A stretch of DNA of 64,000 nucleotides from Smallanthus sonchifolius (lineage: Eukaryota > Streptophyta > Magnoliopsida > Asterales > Asteraceae), in assembly GCA_023525975.1 (NCBI GenBank), contig CM042018.1, positions 105,330,001 through 105,394,000 on the forward strand, in the 5' to 3' direction. The stretch's first letter is position 1, and every line of letters begins with the position of its first letter. A model generated the notes under the pieces. That model searched no databases. It was not told the origin of the DNA and was given only the letters and a program-made list of their open reading frames with translations. Positions 35,415 to 45,491 of the stretch are shown here, piece after piece. A program made the translations under genes and the position numbers.

Positions 35415-35950
35415 ATGCTATGGTGTAAACGAGTCGAGCCAAGCTTGATCTTAGACTTAATAGATCTCGAGCTCGACTTTTTTCAAGCTCTATATCCAAA
35501 GTTCGAGGTTGGTTCATAAGAAATTTTAAACCTTGATCTCGGTTTAACTAGGCTCGACTTATTTGTTTATTTATATAATTATTTGATTTATATAAATCTA
35601 TAACTATTTATATATATTTATTTATACTTATAATTTTATTTAAAAAATATAATATATATAGTTATTTTGAATATATAATATATATTTATTATATTGAACA
35701 ATAACTATTATATTTATATAAATAATAGGCCTGTTTAGGTTCGTATAGCCAAACTAGCTCAGGTTTGGACTCGTTTATTAGACGAACTTGTTTTTAGGCT
35801 CGTGCTCGGCTCGGTTTAAACTTTTAGTGAGCCGGTCTCGCGTATAGCCGAACTAGCTGGTTTGGACAAGTTTATTAGATGAACTTGCTCTAGGCTCGAG
35901 CCCGCTTGATTTAAACTTTTAGTGAGCCGATCTCGAGTACACTTCTGATG
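35415..35950. mobile_element. MITE-like repeat in intron 4 of the CslG pseudogene
   Basis: Starts GGTGTAAACGAGTCGAGCC and ends GAGCCGATCTCGAGTACAC in inverted relation. The functional copy has only a 114-bp intron here, so this block was inserted after, or independently of, the duplication. Internal GCTCG(G/A)CTCG words link it to the repeats in the SWEET intron. Confidence 0.55.
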
Positions 35951-37029
35951 TTTATAAATAACTAGCAAAATCGTGTATGTGATGGGCCTCACTTGGAATC
36001 CCCACTTGGTATCGTTTTCATAGTTACGCAGCCACATGGTGCGCCAATTCAATAATTGGATGTGTGGTAATGGGCTTCTTCACCACATGATCTGGTCTCA
36101 GTTCTTGTATTTCCGGTAGCACCATTGACATGGGCCCTCCAAAGAAAACTCGACGAAGGAAGAAACATCCAGTTCCAACATAAGTCGGGCCTTGTAAACC
36201 GTCCATCCCAATCGGGTTCGTTACAAATGGATGTAATAACTCACCACCATAAATGTCATCATTGTTGAGCCCATGATAACATTGAGAGAATTGCACATAT
36301 CCTAATATGGGTCGAACTAACGGGTCAGAAATATAACACAACACCCTCTTAAGTGTTTGGGGATCATTAGAGTACATGTCGCAATCTTGAGTAAGAACTA
36401 TAGAGGCATTGGTCATAATCCCCGATACTCGAAGCTTCAAAACAAATAATAATCAGAGCTCATTTAGTTTGAAGAAAATTTTTAAGTAAACACCAAACTA
36501 TATGTAAGATTAATTCACACATATATTAACACTACTTAACATCATATTCATAGAATGATCCACTTTTCTTGTAACATCGTGTATTCATATAACATGAATC
36601 ATGATATTATATGAATGAGAACATCATGAAAATAGTCATTTTTCGGAGTATGTATGTAATATCAAGCCTCTCATACCAACCAATCTGTTTTATCCACAAG
36701 GGGCTCAAGAATTAGTTTTTAGGAATACCCATATAGCCATTTCAAAAGCAAATCACTCATTTAGTCATGAGATATATGACGAGGATCACATATCTACATT
36801 TACTCATTTGTTAGACGTATACTCATCGATAATAATGACTTAAAATATTGTAATACGTGACACCATATCGTGTATAGATTTGTGTATGTATTGTTATTTG
36901 CGTATCGCGTATTCGCATATAGAATGAAAACTTTTAGGGTTTAGGCGAATAGGGGTGAGTTCACTAGAAAACTCATTTAATTAAGAAAACAAAAAAACTC
37001 CTTATTAAAGGTACTGCATATGTGTAGTA

Positions 37030-37165
37030 TATCCAAAAACCTAACCAACCCCCAAAAACCTAAACCCCCCACCCCCACCCAAAAACCTAACCCCACCCCA
37101 CCCACCGCCAAAAACCTAAACCCCCCACCCACCCCCAAAAACCTAAACCCCACACCCAAAATCCT
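37030..37165. repeat. C-rich minisatellite with G-quadruplex potential
   Basis: Variable units of CCCAAAAACCTAAACCCC. The minus strand has several runs of four or more G within short distance (GGGGTGGG, GGGTGGGGGG), compatible with G-quadruplex formation. It lies in intron 3 of the CslG pseudogene. Confidence 0.8.
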
Positions 37166-38462
37166 GACTATTTTCGCGAAATTATTCTCACATTACCATG
37201 AATTTATAACACTCAAAATCCTGACTATTTTAGTGATTTTCACTGAATTAATTATATATTAGATTGATGTATCATTTTCAGTTTTAAACTATTCTTCTAT
37301 ATATTAAATATCTTGGTTCATATTTGACAAAAAAAACTAGAATTAAGAGTTTTGGAGTCATACCAAGGAATTGAGAGCACCAGCCTTGAAATGGTGTGGG
37401 GAGTTTTTATTTTTTTCTCTGGAGACATATACAAGGTTTGGCATCGATTGACCCTTGTTGTCTGTTTCTTTGGCACTCTCTTTCAATACCTTATCACCAA
37501 AATATATTATTCAAAATTCGGTCTCACCAATAATTTATACACACTTCTTTTATAACTTTAATGAGACAATTAACGTTTTGTTTGATACATCCAATATGTG
37601 ACAAAATCATACATGAATTAGTGGCGGTTTTACCGTTGTAACGGTTCAATGGTTGCTATTTTGTATTTAGTATTTAACAACGATGCTTATAATGACACGC
37701 ACAATTGTCCATATGTATAATTTTTGCGTTTGTAGCGAAATGAATTTTCAACCAATTTATTGTCCTTAGATTACTACAAGTTAACGTGTATTCATACGTC
37801 GCCTATGAACTTTACACATTTAGAAAATTTATTTATTTTTTGCGTATATTCTTTTGAATATTCTTTCACTTGTATTCTTTTGAATGTATTTTTAAGTGAT
37901 TACAACTAATATCATATGTTACATAATTTTTAATAAATTTTAATTTCAGTTGTTCTATCCATTTAAAATGTTTAGATAATATCGAATGCATAAGTGATTT
38001 TTACGCTAGACCTTTTATTTAGTAAAATTTCATTCGTATTGATATGTTTTGATATAATAATATGACTCTTAAGTAATCACATTTTATATCATACTATATC
38101 TAGTTATGATAACTCGATTTGAATCAAGTAAACAAAATACCTGAATAATGACGGTATGGTTTACGCGAATAAACCCTAGAATTCGATACCTGTTGAAAAT
38201 ATGACGTTGTGCTTCGTCGATAATATAGTCGGGGCATATTCCACCTCTCTCCACAACATTCTCAATTCTTGTCTTCATACTCTCATATATATAGCCTATC
38301 ATAACAAAATATAGTTGTTGGCAAATTACTTCCACAATAAAAAAATATCTATAAATGTGGCACTTCCTTTTAGTCAGCAAAGGTTTTCAAGAAAGAATTG
38401 AGTTCGTGAAGAAGAACATACAAGTCAAAAAGTTTTCTAGAAGCTATGATTTGCAAAATGTC

Positions 38463-38700
38463 TGTGGGGGCGTGATACATCCGATGTGGCACCTCTAACA
38501 CGCCGGCATACCGCCCTCGAGCGTGATAGGGATGTGATAGCCTAAATTGTAGTGGTGATCACGAGCAAAAGAAATACAAGGGTATCTGTAGTGGGGCGTG
38601 ATACATCCGATATAGCACCTCTATCACGCCGGCACACCGCCCCCTGAGCGTGATAGGGGGTGTGATAGCCTAAATTGTGGTGGTGATCACTTGCAAAGGT
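38463..38700. repeat. Tandem duplication of a GC-rich transposon-like unit, two copies
   Basis: Two units (about 38463-38577 and 38587-38697) share GGGGCGTGATACATCCGAT, CACGCCGGCA(T/C)ACCGCCC and TGTGATAGCCTAAATTGT. Each contains inverted GCGTGATA/TATCACGC words. Probably a small DNA transposon end or MITE. Confidence 0.6.
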
Positions 38701-38863
38701 GCAAAAGAGGTATTTTTTTTTATTTTCACCACCAACCATAAAACACACCTTTTTATCACTATCACTAATCCATTACACAATTTTAATGTGATCACAACAC
38801 TGTCTACTTGGAGTCTGCGTGACAACATTATTTTATCAATATCACTAAACTATTATGGATTGT

Positions 38864-39016
38864 CTAAATTCATGAACTTGGTCATAGGTTCATCTTCTCC
38901 TTGTTGAATAAATGCGAACTCCTGGATGTGTTCTTTTCTGAAGGCAACCGGAAAGTATTGCTTGAAGAACAGTGTCTCGAAATCATTCCATGGAAGCGTC
39001 GTAACAAACTTGTCTC
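38864..39016 (-). pseudogene. Retrotransposon gag fragment
   Basis: In one minus-strand frame the peptide runs GDKFVTTLPWNDFETLFFKQ, then YFPVAFRKEHIQEFAFIQQG, then EDEPMTKFMNL. The W-x-x-F-x-x-x-F...Y-P...E-F...L-x-Q-G order is that of the Retrotrans_gag domain of Ty3-type elements. No other retroelement parts are adjacent. Confidence 0.6.
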
Positions 39017-39119
39017 CGCCTCTTGAATGTTTAACGGAGACCCACCATGTGTGAGTTTAAACTCAATGAATAAAATGGAGATCTCACCTTGAGTCGATTT
39101 TCGAACTAAACCCAAGTCG

Positions 39120-40400
39120 CTGTCGATTTCGTGAGACCCGAACCACTTGAATTAATCGCAACATGGACGAACTTTTTTGTGATTTGGTCTGCAATGGGTA
39201 TTTATATGGTATTTGAGAAACGTATAAGAGCGATTTACAGCTGTGATTAAGCAGAAATTACAGGGATTAAAGCTTGAATCGGCTGGATCACAAATGCATC
39301 AGCGACTTTCCATCGATTCCAATTAGCTCGAATTAGGTAGTGATTTCTCAATCAATCAACTGATTCTTAGTCTCCATTTGATCGCGATCGATTAAAAGCT
39401 ATTTTGGAAGGATTTGGATTGCGGATTTACAGGGATTAAAAGGATTGTAAATACTCTATTTAGGTAATATGGTTTTCATCATTTATATTCAAAACTTATA
39501 AAATTAATAAAAATAAAAGTAACTCAAAAAGGAGCCTTCCTACAATGTAAAAGGAAGTGGGCAGGGATGGTAAAAGTTAAAACCCTAATTATTAATCTAA
39601 CTAACTCCTTAATCTTCTCACTTTTTTTTATTTTAAAAGTTATTTATTTGTACTATAAGTTTTATGAATCGTTTTAAACTAAACTAGTTATACCATTATT
39701 AACCAATACTTACCCTCGTTGGCAATTATTAACCCTCATTCATCTAATTCACACTAGTTTATCCTAATTACCTATCCTAATTGTTGACTATCAACCATTA
39801 TCAACCCTAATTACCCCTATTAACCATAATTGACACTAACTAACCCTAATTGTCTATAATTAGCCATTATTGATCCTCATTGACTAGCATAAACCCGTAT
39901 TGACCGTAATTGACCCAATTGCCAATTATCACTAATTAATACTAGTTTATCATAATTGTCCAAGACAATAATTGCCTTAATGTGTCCTCATGACATTCTG
40001 GTGGTAAATAATGTATTCTCCTCACCAACTGATGAGAGTTTGAATCATACAGTTTACAAGTTTGGTGATGTTAGTTAATAGGAGTAGATTAGATGCCGAT
40101 CAAAAAACAATTCCCCCTAATCGATCATAATTAACCAATTCTAATGTTAATTAACCATTTGACCTTAATTAACCATCATTGACTATCATTGGACATAACT
40201 GACCAAATATAACCTTAATTACCCCTAATTTACCAATATTGATTCTATTTTACCAATATTGACTATATTTGACCAATATTAATACTAATTAACCTTAATT
40301 GATTATTAATACTATTAATGCTAATTGACCCTAGGTTTGTGATTATTTATTTCAGTTGTTATATCCGCGACCCGTTTAATTTTTATTTTATTATATTTTA
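39120..40400. other. A+T-rich region with degenerate TTAACC/TTGACC repeats
   Basis: From about 39690 to 40335 words such as TTAACC, ATTGACC and CTAATTAACC recur irregularly, an old decayed array. It is interrupted at about 39965-40110 by a possible SINE (GGTGGTAAATAA and GAGTTTGAATCA as weak A and B boxes). 39120-39480 shows nothing recognised. Confidence 0.4.
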
Positions 40401-40403
40401 AAA

Positions 40404-40435
40404 CTAGCTTACAAACCCGTGTATTACACGGGTTG
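40404..40435 (-). mobile_element. Helitron-like 3' terminus
   Basis: The minus strand reads the hairpin AACCCGTGT/ACACGGGTT, then TGTAAGCTAG followed by T. This is the standard Helitron 3' end. The element would extend to higher coordinates; its TC 5' end was not found. Confidence 0.6.
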
Positions 40436-40439
40436 ATTA

Positions 40440-41771
40440 ACGAAAAAAGATGTAAATTATAAATTTGTATACACTCATTCCCATTGAAATGACTTATTTC
40501 ATATAATAATGAAAGTAAATGAAAAAATACATTTATAATTCACAAATTTATAAATATTTCTTTGTATACAACATTTGATGTAACGTTAGTAACTTTATTA
40601 TCCTTATATAAAGATCAACAATTTCAGTCTCTTTCTATTTTTGTCTTTGGATAACGTGACATAAAGTTGACCATGTATAAAAATAGGTTCTTTAAAAAAC
40701 AAACCAACCCTGGATAATAACTGTCGTTGACTCTTATTTATCGTCATCGCAAAACATAAAAAATCGTATTAATTAAATAAGTAACATATTAAATAGAATT
40801 GACAAATCAAATTTTGGTAAAGATTGCATGATTTTCGTGAATTGTCTTCGGTTGAAAATAAAGGAAAAAAATCATGAAAAAAATAAACAAATATGGAAAT
40901 AGGAAACAGGAAGGAGATGATTTGGTCGGTCAACGTGAGTTTGAAAATAAAATATGAATTTTGTTAATAATTCAATAATTTTTCAATTACATTTTAATTT
41001 TAGTTTCCATATATATAAATCAAAATTGTTATTATTTTCTTAAATGTCATATTCTATTTCCATATTAAAACCAATCTGACCAAATTTATGACATATTCAC
41101 GAGTTCAGATTTTTGAAAAAAGATAATGTTTTTAGGAATTTGGACGGGAAAAGTGAGGGGTTCTTTGTCTAAAAAAATGACACGTGGCATGTGAGATTAA
41201 GATAAGATTGGCGATTGATTTTGGCCCAAAACAATTTCGGTAGCTATATTACGACCGATTTAACTTTTATTCTATTTTTTTAATTGGCAACGGTATCCGC
41301 GACCGAAACAATTTCGGTTGCTATATTTGTGAGAGTTTTTTAAAAACCAGCGTCTGTATTTGCGACCGAAACAATTTTTGTTAGGCAACCATCAATATCA
41401 TCAACTTACCTTAACTCATATGCGATCTATATGTAGGGTGAAGCAACCAGGCGATTACACTGACGTGACATATAATCTCTCTGTTACATGATTGTTTATA
41501 ATTGGTTAGGTTTGTTGTCGGCACTCGGCAGTCCCACTTTGTTGTGGCGTATATTTCTTTTATCAAAGGACCGGATCCGTAGCTCATGGCCCTTAGGTTG
41601 AGTGGAGTGGAAGCGGGTTAGGTTGCGACGTGGTTTAGGTGGCAAGGCAGTACTTGCGGAGGGTTTGTTTTTGTTAGTGAAAGGTTGGAACAGTCCACTC
41701 ACATGGAATGCACATAATGTAAAACTGTAAAAGCAGGACCCCCATTGGCAGAGGGATCAAAACTCCAATGT
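40440..41771. other. Intergenic, repeats only
   Basis: Three related blocks with GACCGAAACAATTT(C/T)(G/T)GTT occur at 41228-41385, likely a decayed repeat. A 68-aa open stretch on the minus strand (41496-41702) has no recognised domain. Otherwise nothing is seen. Confidence 0.35.
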
Positions 41772-41776
41772 AGTCA

Positions 41777-41961
41777 TGTTACGATACAAATTGGTAGTAA
41801 ACATAAGATCGATATGAAGAGAAGGAGAAACACAGAGGAGTTAAACTCAAATCATCGATTGTGTATTTGTACATGTCAGACTACTACAAGTGTACATGTG
41901 TGGCCCCAATACTTTTCTATTATTACAAATGACCCCCTCTACTATTATTTGATACATAACA
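41777..41961 (-). repeat. 3' LTR of the aminopeptidase-capturing element
   Basis: 185 bp, ends TGTTACGATA and GATACATAACA on the plus strand. It differs from the other LTR by a few substitutions and two small indels (GAGGAG versus GAGAAGGAG; CCCCAATAC versus CCCCATAC), implying a fairly recent insertion. Confidence 0.92.
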
Positions 41962-42020
41962 TTACTCCCTCCTTAAAAGATTTTTGCCCTCAAAAATCAT
42001 AAACAGTAAAAAAAAAATTG

Positions 42021-42617
42021 CTAATCAAAAGTATCAAAACCAAATTGTGAAAACAAAATTCGATCTATCATCCGTTGCAACTCAACTGATTGTTGACTCT
42101 CTAAATATCTTGATTCTCCGATATATCCATGGTTCACATATTTAGCATGCAAATCAGTTTGCACAAGCGAATCAAATGGTTTGGACCCGTCATTTTTATC
42201 AACATAAGGTTCATATTCACCTACAACCAACAAGGACTTCCTTGTGCCATCAGTCACTTCTACAAATATATCACCACCATGGATTAATATGAAAGGACCA
42301 TTTTCCCATGGAATGTATATGTTATGAATATGCTCAACATCATTAGCATCTAGATAGGAATCCATATCAACAGCCTTTTGAAGCTCCTGATCAGTGAGCT
42401 CGACTTCATGCATATCCCAATTTGTGCTCTCACCTTTATGGGTCTGCCTACTATGATGACCCACTTGATCCTTTCTAGTAGTCTTCCAATAAAGACTCAT
42501 TTTTTTTAGTTTCAACCAGAACATCAAAATGAAGAAGTGAAGCAATAGTAGGTGGTTGCTCCATTGGAGCATTTTGTAGGTAGACAAGAAGAGTGTGTAT
42601 TGTGCTAAATACTCCAT
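42021..42617 (-). CDS. Unrecognised ORF at the 3' end of the LTR element
   Basis: 198-aa frame. The part after about residue 50 is hydrophilic and looks protein-like (VELTDQELQKAVDMDSYLD..., NIYIPWENGPFILIHGGDIF, ending FSQFGFDTFD). The frame overlaps the end of the aminopeptidase ORF at a run of seven A (T on plus, 42499-42505), and a one-base change there would join the two. It could be the original 3' part of the element's polyprotein or a second captured gene; I do not recognise it. Confidence 0.4.
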   Translation of the reverse strand: MEYLAQYTLFLSTYKMLQWSNHLLLLHFFILMFWLKLKKMSLYWKTTRKDQVGHHSRQTHKGESTNWDMHEVELTDQELQKAVDMDSYLDANDVEHIHNIYIPWENGPFILIHGGDIFVEVTDGTRKSLLVVGEYEPYVDKNDGSKPFDSLVQTDLHAKYVNHGYIGESRYLESQQSVELQRMIDRILFSQFGFDTFD

Positions 42618-43782
42618 CTTTTCTACTTTGTAAAATCTGATTGCTTAATGTTTTCATGTTCAGTTGAACCTGTTCAAACACCAATTTGCTATCTTTCACA
42701 CTGACAGAGACAACTGGATAACCTTTCTGCTTTGTCCATGAATGCATCAGTTTATGCACAGGCTCCTTGGATTCCTCCTCAAGAACAGCCCACCAATCCT
42801 CGTTCTTTGCATTTGAACAAGCATGTTTCTTTATGTCTTTAGCAAGTGCTCCCTGAAAAACTTCAGGAGCAAGATAGGTCTGTAGCATGCGAATGACAGA
42901 AGCTCCCTTACGATAGCTTATTGCATCAAAAATTTCATCTCTGTCACTCGCATGATTAATTCCCACCTCAATAGGGTGTGATTCTGAAAGCCCATCAAAT
43001 CGAAGACCTGCAGTACTTTCCTCAAGAAACTGAGTCCACATTTGCCATTCTGGGAACAAGCCATAAGCAGCTGAATAGTTTACCCAAGTAGCAAATCCCT
43101 TATTCAGCCATAAATGTGTCCACCACTCCATTGTTACAAGATTACCAAACCATTGATGTGCAAGTTCATGGGCTACAACAGTTGCCACCCTCTGCTTGTT
43201 TGCAACTGCAGAGTGCTTTTCATCGTCAAGTAGAGTTGTTTCTCGGTATGTAACTTTAATATTTGAGGTGGAACTGTTTTCAAAAGGAAAATTAAATGGC
43301 TCGTAGATAACATCAGTAACATTTTCAGATCTATATGCTTGTCGTGCCCTATTAATTTTGAACTTCCATAATCTGGATTTCCATTTGTGCCATACATGCA
43401 CCATTGCATTCCTTTCTAAGATCATCTTATTTTCTATAACTAGAGTGTGAAGAGTACTCCTTTCTATGATCGTATCTTTCAATTCATTGACTAATTCTTG
43501 AATTACCTCCCTATTTCCATATTCAATAATTGGTTCTTGAATATCATTCCCATTTTCATATACATCGCTGGTTTCATGAATTTCATCTAATTCTTGAATT
43601 ATCTCCCTATTTCCATATTCAATAATTGGTTCTTGAATATCATTCCCATTTTCATATACATCGCTGGTTTCATGAATTTCATCCCTAAATTCAAATTCAT
43701 CAATGGGTTCTTGAATCTCGTTTCTAACCCTTTTAGTTGGTGGGCAGATTCCACTATTGTGATTTGAAAAGAATATGGTGAT
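42475..43782 (-). CDS. Element ORF2 with captured aminopeptidase M1 fragment
   Basis: The frame is open from 43782 (first ATG at 43482, 335 aa). It starts with an acidic stretch built of a repeated EIHETSDVYENGNDIQEP unit (43490-43690), and then from about 43254 to 42667 carries about 195 aa of a family M1 metallo-aminopeptidase (plant APM1): TYRETTLLDD, NKQRVATVVAHELAHQWFGN, THLWLN, ISYRKGASVIRMLQ, SWTKQKGYPVVSV. Counting from the ATG, HExxH is His105-His109. The third zinc ligand, Glu in NEGF 19 residues on, is Lys128 (AAG at 43101-43099). The GAMEN motif is outside the captured part. No introns interrupt it. It cannot be an active peptidase, but the frame is preserved. It overlaps the gag-like ORF in the -1 frame. 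Confidence 0.8.
   Translation of the reverse strand: MTIFFSNHNSGICPPTKRVRNEIQEPIDEFEFRDEIHETSDVYENGNDIQEPIIEYGNREIIQELDEIHETSDVYENGNDIQEPIIEYGNREVIQELVNELKDTIIERSTLHTLVIENKMILERNAMVHVWHKWKSRLWKFKINRARQAYRSENVTDVIYEPFNFPFENSSTSNIKVTYRETTLLDDEKHSAVANKQRVATVVAHELAHQWFGNLVTMEWWTHLWLNKGFATWVNYSAAYGLFPEWQMWTQFLEESTAGLRFDGLSESHPIEVGINHASDRDEIFDAISYRKGASVIRMLQTYLAPEVFQGALAKDIKKHACSNAKNEDWWAVLEEESKEPVHKLMHSWTKQKGYPVVSVSVKDSKLVFEQVQLNMKTLSNQILQSRKDGVFSTIHTLLVYLQNAPMEQPPTIASLLHFDVLVETKKNESLLEDY
43490..43695 (-). repeat. Coding tandem repeat, about 102 bp, two copies
   Basis: The stretch with CCATATTCAATAATTGGTTC and CATATACATCGCTGGTTTCA occurs twice nearly perfectly (about 43495-43592 and 43597-43690). 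It encodes a repeated acidic segment in ORF2 and also stays open in the gag frame until 43599. Confidence 0.9.
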
Positions 43783-44141
43783 TCAAGAACTCGTTCATTA
43801 TCACTAAAGATATCACGACTACTTGTTTGGTGTGGATCGAATGTACTTACCTCAAAATCTGATGATCCTTCTTGAATTGACCCATGAACTGAAACCCAAT
43901 TAGGAATCATTTCTTGTAATCTAGCCAAAGAAAACGCCTGCTCCAACTTTAAACATTTGTCCATATTGTGATACCCCATAAGAATATCACAAATTTCTGG
44001 TTTAAGACCGAAAATGAAGCAATACACCGCATAATATTCAGAACAATCTTCTGAAATTCTGACCTTATTAAGCAAGAACTTGAATTCATCATAATATTCA
44101 TCAACTGTACCTTCTTGGCTCAATAACATGAACTCGTCCAT
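43599..44141 (-). CDS. Gag-like protein of the LTR element
   Basis: 180-aa frame beginning MDEFMLLSQEGTVDEYYDEF. The stretch to about residue 80 (EYYAVYCFIFGLKPEI, LEQAFSLARLQEMI) follows the pattern of plant retrotransposon gag domains (V-x-x-Y...F...L...F-x-x-G-L...A-x-x-L-A-R-x-Q-E). The second half is not recognised, and its last 45 residues read through the tandem repeat in a non-native looking frame. ORF2 overlaps it from 43782 in -1 phase. No zinc knuckle is seen. Confidence 0.65.
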   Translation of the reverse strand: MDEFMLLSQEGTVDEYYDEFKFLLNKVRISEDCSEYYAVYCFIFGLKPEICDILMGYHNMDKCLKLEQAFSLARLQEMIPNWVSVHGSIQEGSSDFEVSTFDPHQTSSRDIFSDNERVLESPYSFQITIVESAHQLKGLETRFKNPLMNLNLGMKFMKPAMYMKMGMIFKNQLLNMEIGR

Positions 44142-44287
44142 GTTAATCTGCTTATTCTGATTTGTTGCTGATGCTCTGAATCCCCGAATCTGATTGCTGC
44201 CCTAATTGCCATTGTTCTTGTTTGATTTGTACCCACTGAACGATTGGAAACCTTTTGTTGCCCTAACCCCAGGTCAAGAGGACGACA

Positions 44288-44299
44288 GCTCGGATACCA
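44288..44299 (-). other. Primer binding site
   Basis: TGGTATCCGAGC on the minus strand, one base inside the 5' LTR. It would pair with the 3' end of initiator-Met tRNA with one mismatch. Confidence 0.75.
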
Positions 44300-44300
44300 T

Positions 44301-44487
44301 TGTTACGATACAAATTGGTAGTAAACACAAGATCGATATGAAGAGAAGGAGAAACACAGAGAAGGAGTTAAACTCAAATCATCGATTGTGTATTTGTACA
44401 TGTCAGACTACTACAAGTGTACATGTGTAGCCCCATACTTTTCTATTATTACAAATGACCCCCTCTACTATTATTTGATACCTAACA
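44301..44487 (-). repeat. 5' LTR of the aminopeptidase-capturing element
   Basis: 187 bp. In transcription direction it begins TGTTAGGTATC and ends GTATCGTAACA. See the partner LTR for differences. Confidence 0.92.
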
Positions 44488-44492
44488 AGTCA

Positions 44493-45491
44493 TTGTTGTT
44501 TAGTAACGATATTCATAACTTTTTATAAACACAAAACAATATAATTAAATCTTACAATAACTAAATAAATCCGTCTAAGACGTTTATGTGTTTGAATACA
44601 CTTTGTTCAACTTTTGACCCGTTTTACATGTTTCCATTTTAACTGATTCTTAGTTTTTCTTGCGTTTTTATAAATGAAATATAACTGAAGTCCGCTCGTT
44701 TATTTGAAGATTAACAAAAAATGGATAAAAATATATTTATGCATGCGTTCACCATAGGAGCATATTCTTATTGATTCTTTTTATGATCAACAGTATGTTG
44801 AGAATCGTGATAAACGAATAACATGTGTAGATATCGTTTCAATGAAAAGTCTAAAACTAAAAAAAATAATGGTTAATCATCCCTCCCACTTTCTTTAAAT
44901 TTCTTCTCCTCTCGCCTGAATTTCATTTTAAAAAGTATAAAAATATGCACATAACTGAATTTCATTTTAAAAAATATAAAAATATGCACATATACATGTG
45001 CATATAAAGACTATCGATACCATATTTTTTTAAGATAAGTCTTAAACATATTGAAATCTACATGCATTCTAGTCAATTTATATGATAAATTGTGCAATGG
45101 TTAATACGGTTCTCATGATTCTCAAGATACTACTAAATCTGAAAAGAACGCCCACTAAGTGTATATATATCGCAATTGACTACTTAAAATTTATAAAGAA
45201 TAAGGAAGCTAGCAAATTTTCCATCCACTAATGTCAAACTACATCATCCAGAAAGCAATTCAGCATATTTACAATCACAAAGAAACTAGACATCAATCCC
45301 CCATCAACATTCAAACCTCCACACCTCTAATATCAGCATATCCTAATTCTTCTGCTTCAACCAGATCATAGAAACTAAAACCAAATTGCCTGCACCCTAT
45401 TATTTTTCAAAATGATAAACAAACTAGAAAGCCGGCGAAGGGGGAGTTACCTAAAATCAAACGACATTTGAAATTTGAACTCTCGATTCCA
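44493..45491. other. Intergenic, with MITE relic
   Basis: 44770-45135 is related to the MITE at 11414-11755 (GTTGAGAATCGTGATAAACG at the left, GGTTCTCATGATTCTCAAGA at the right). It contains a 41-bp tandem duplication (CTGAATTTCATTTTAAAAA at 44917 and 44958). The stretch next to the ARF stop codon is likely its 3'UTR. Confidence 0.4.

Larger units (their letters stand above)
34387..38295 (-). pseudogene. CslG pseudogene, exons 2-6 of a tandem paralogue
   Basis: Exons matching the intact gene: 38295-38141 (2 extra bases, frameshift), 37489-37364 (one codon longer, in frame), 36434-35993 (2-base deletion near 36025, frameshift; last exon base changed, CAA|GT), 35348-35010 (1 inserted base near 35296 and about 10 bases missing near 35235, frameshifts), 34929-34387 (180-aa last exon fully open and very similar). 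No exon 1 is found up to 41 kb. The DCD motif is retained, but no full-length protein can result. The same order, orientation and intron positions show a tandem gene duplication followed by decay. Confidence 0.9.
41772..44492 (-). mobile_element. Complete small LTR retroelement with captured aminopeptidase M1 cDNA
   Basis: The element spans 41777-44487 (2711 bp) with LTRs 41777-41961 and 44301-44487 and the 5-bp duplication AGTCA (41772-41776, 44488-44492). In minus orientation the primer binding site TGGTATCCGAGC (44288-44299) follows the 5' LTR with one intervening base. It has one mismatch to the initiator-Met type TGGTATCAGAGC. The purine tract AAGGAGGGAG (41964-41973) precedes the 3' LTR. 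Between them lie a gag-like ORF, an ORF with a spliced aminopeptidase fragment, and a third unknown frame. No protease, reverse transcriptase or integrase is seen, so it must have moved with enzymes supplied in trans. This composition is comparable to maize Bs1. Confidence 0.9.
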
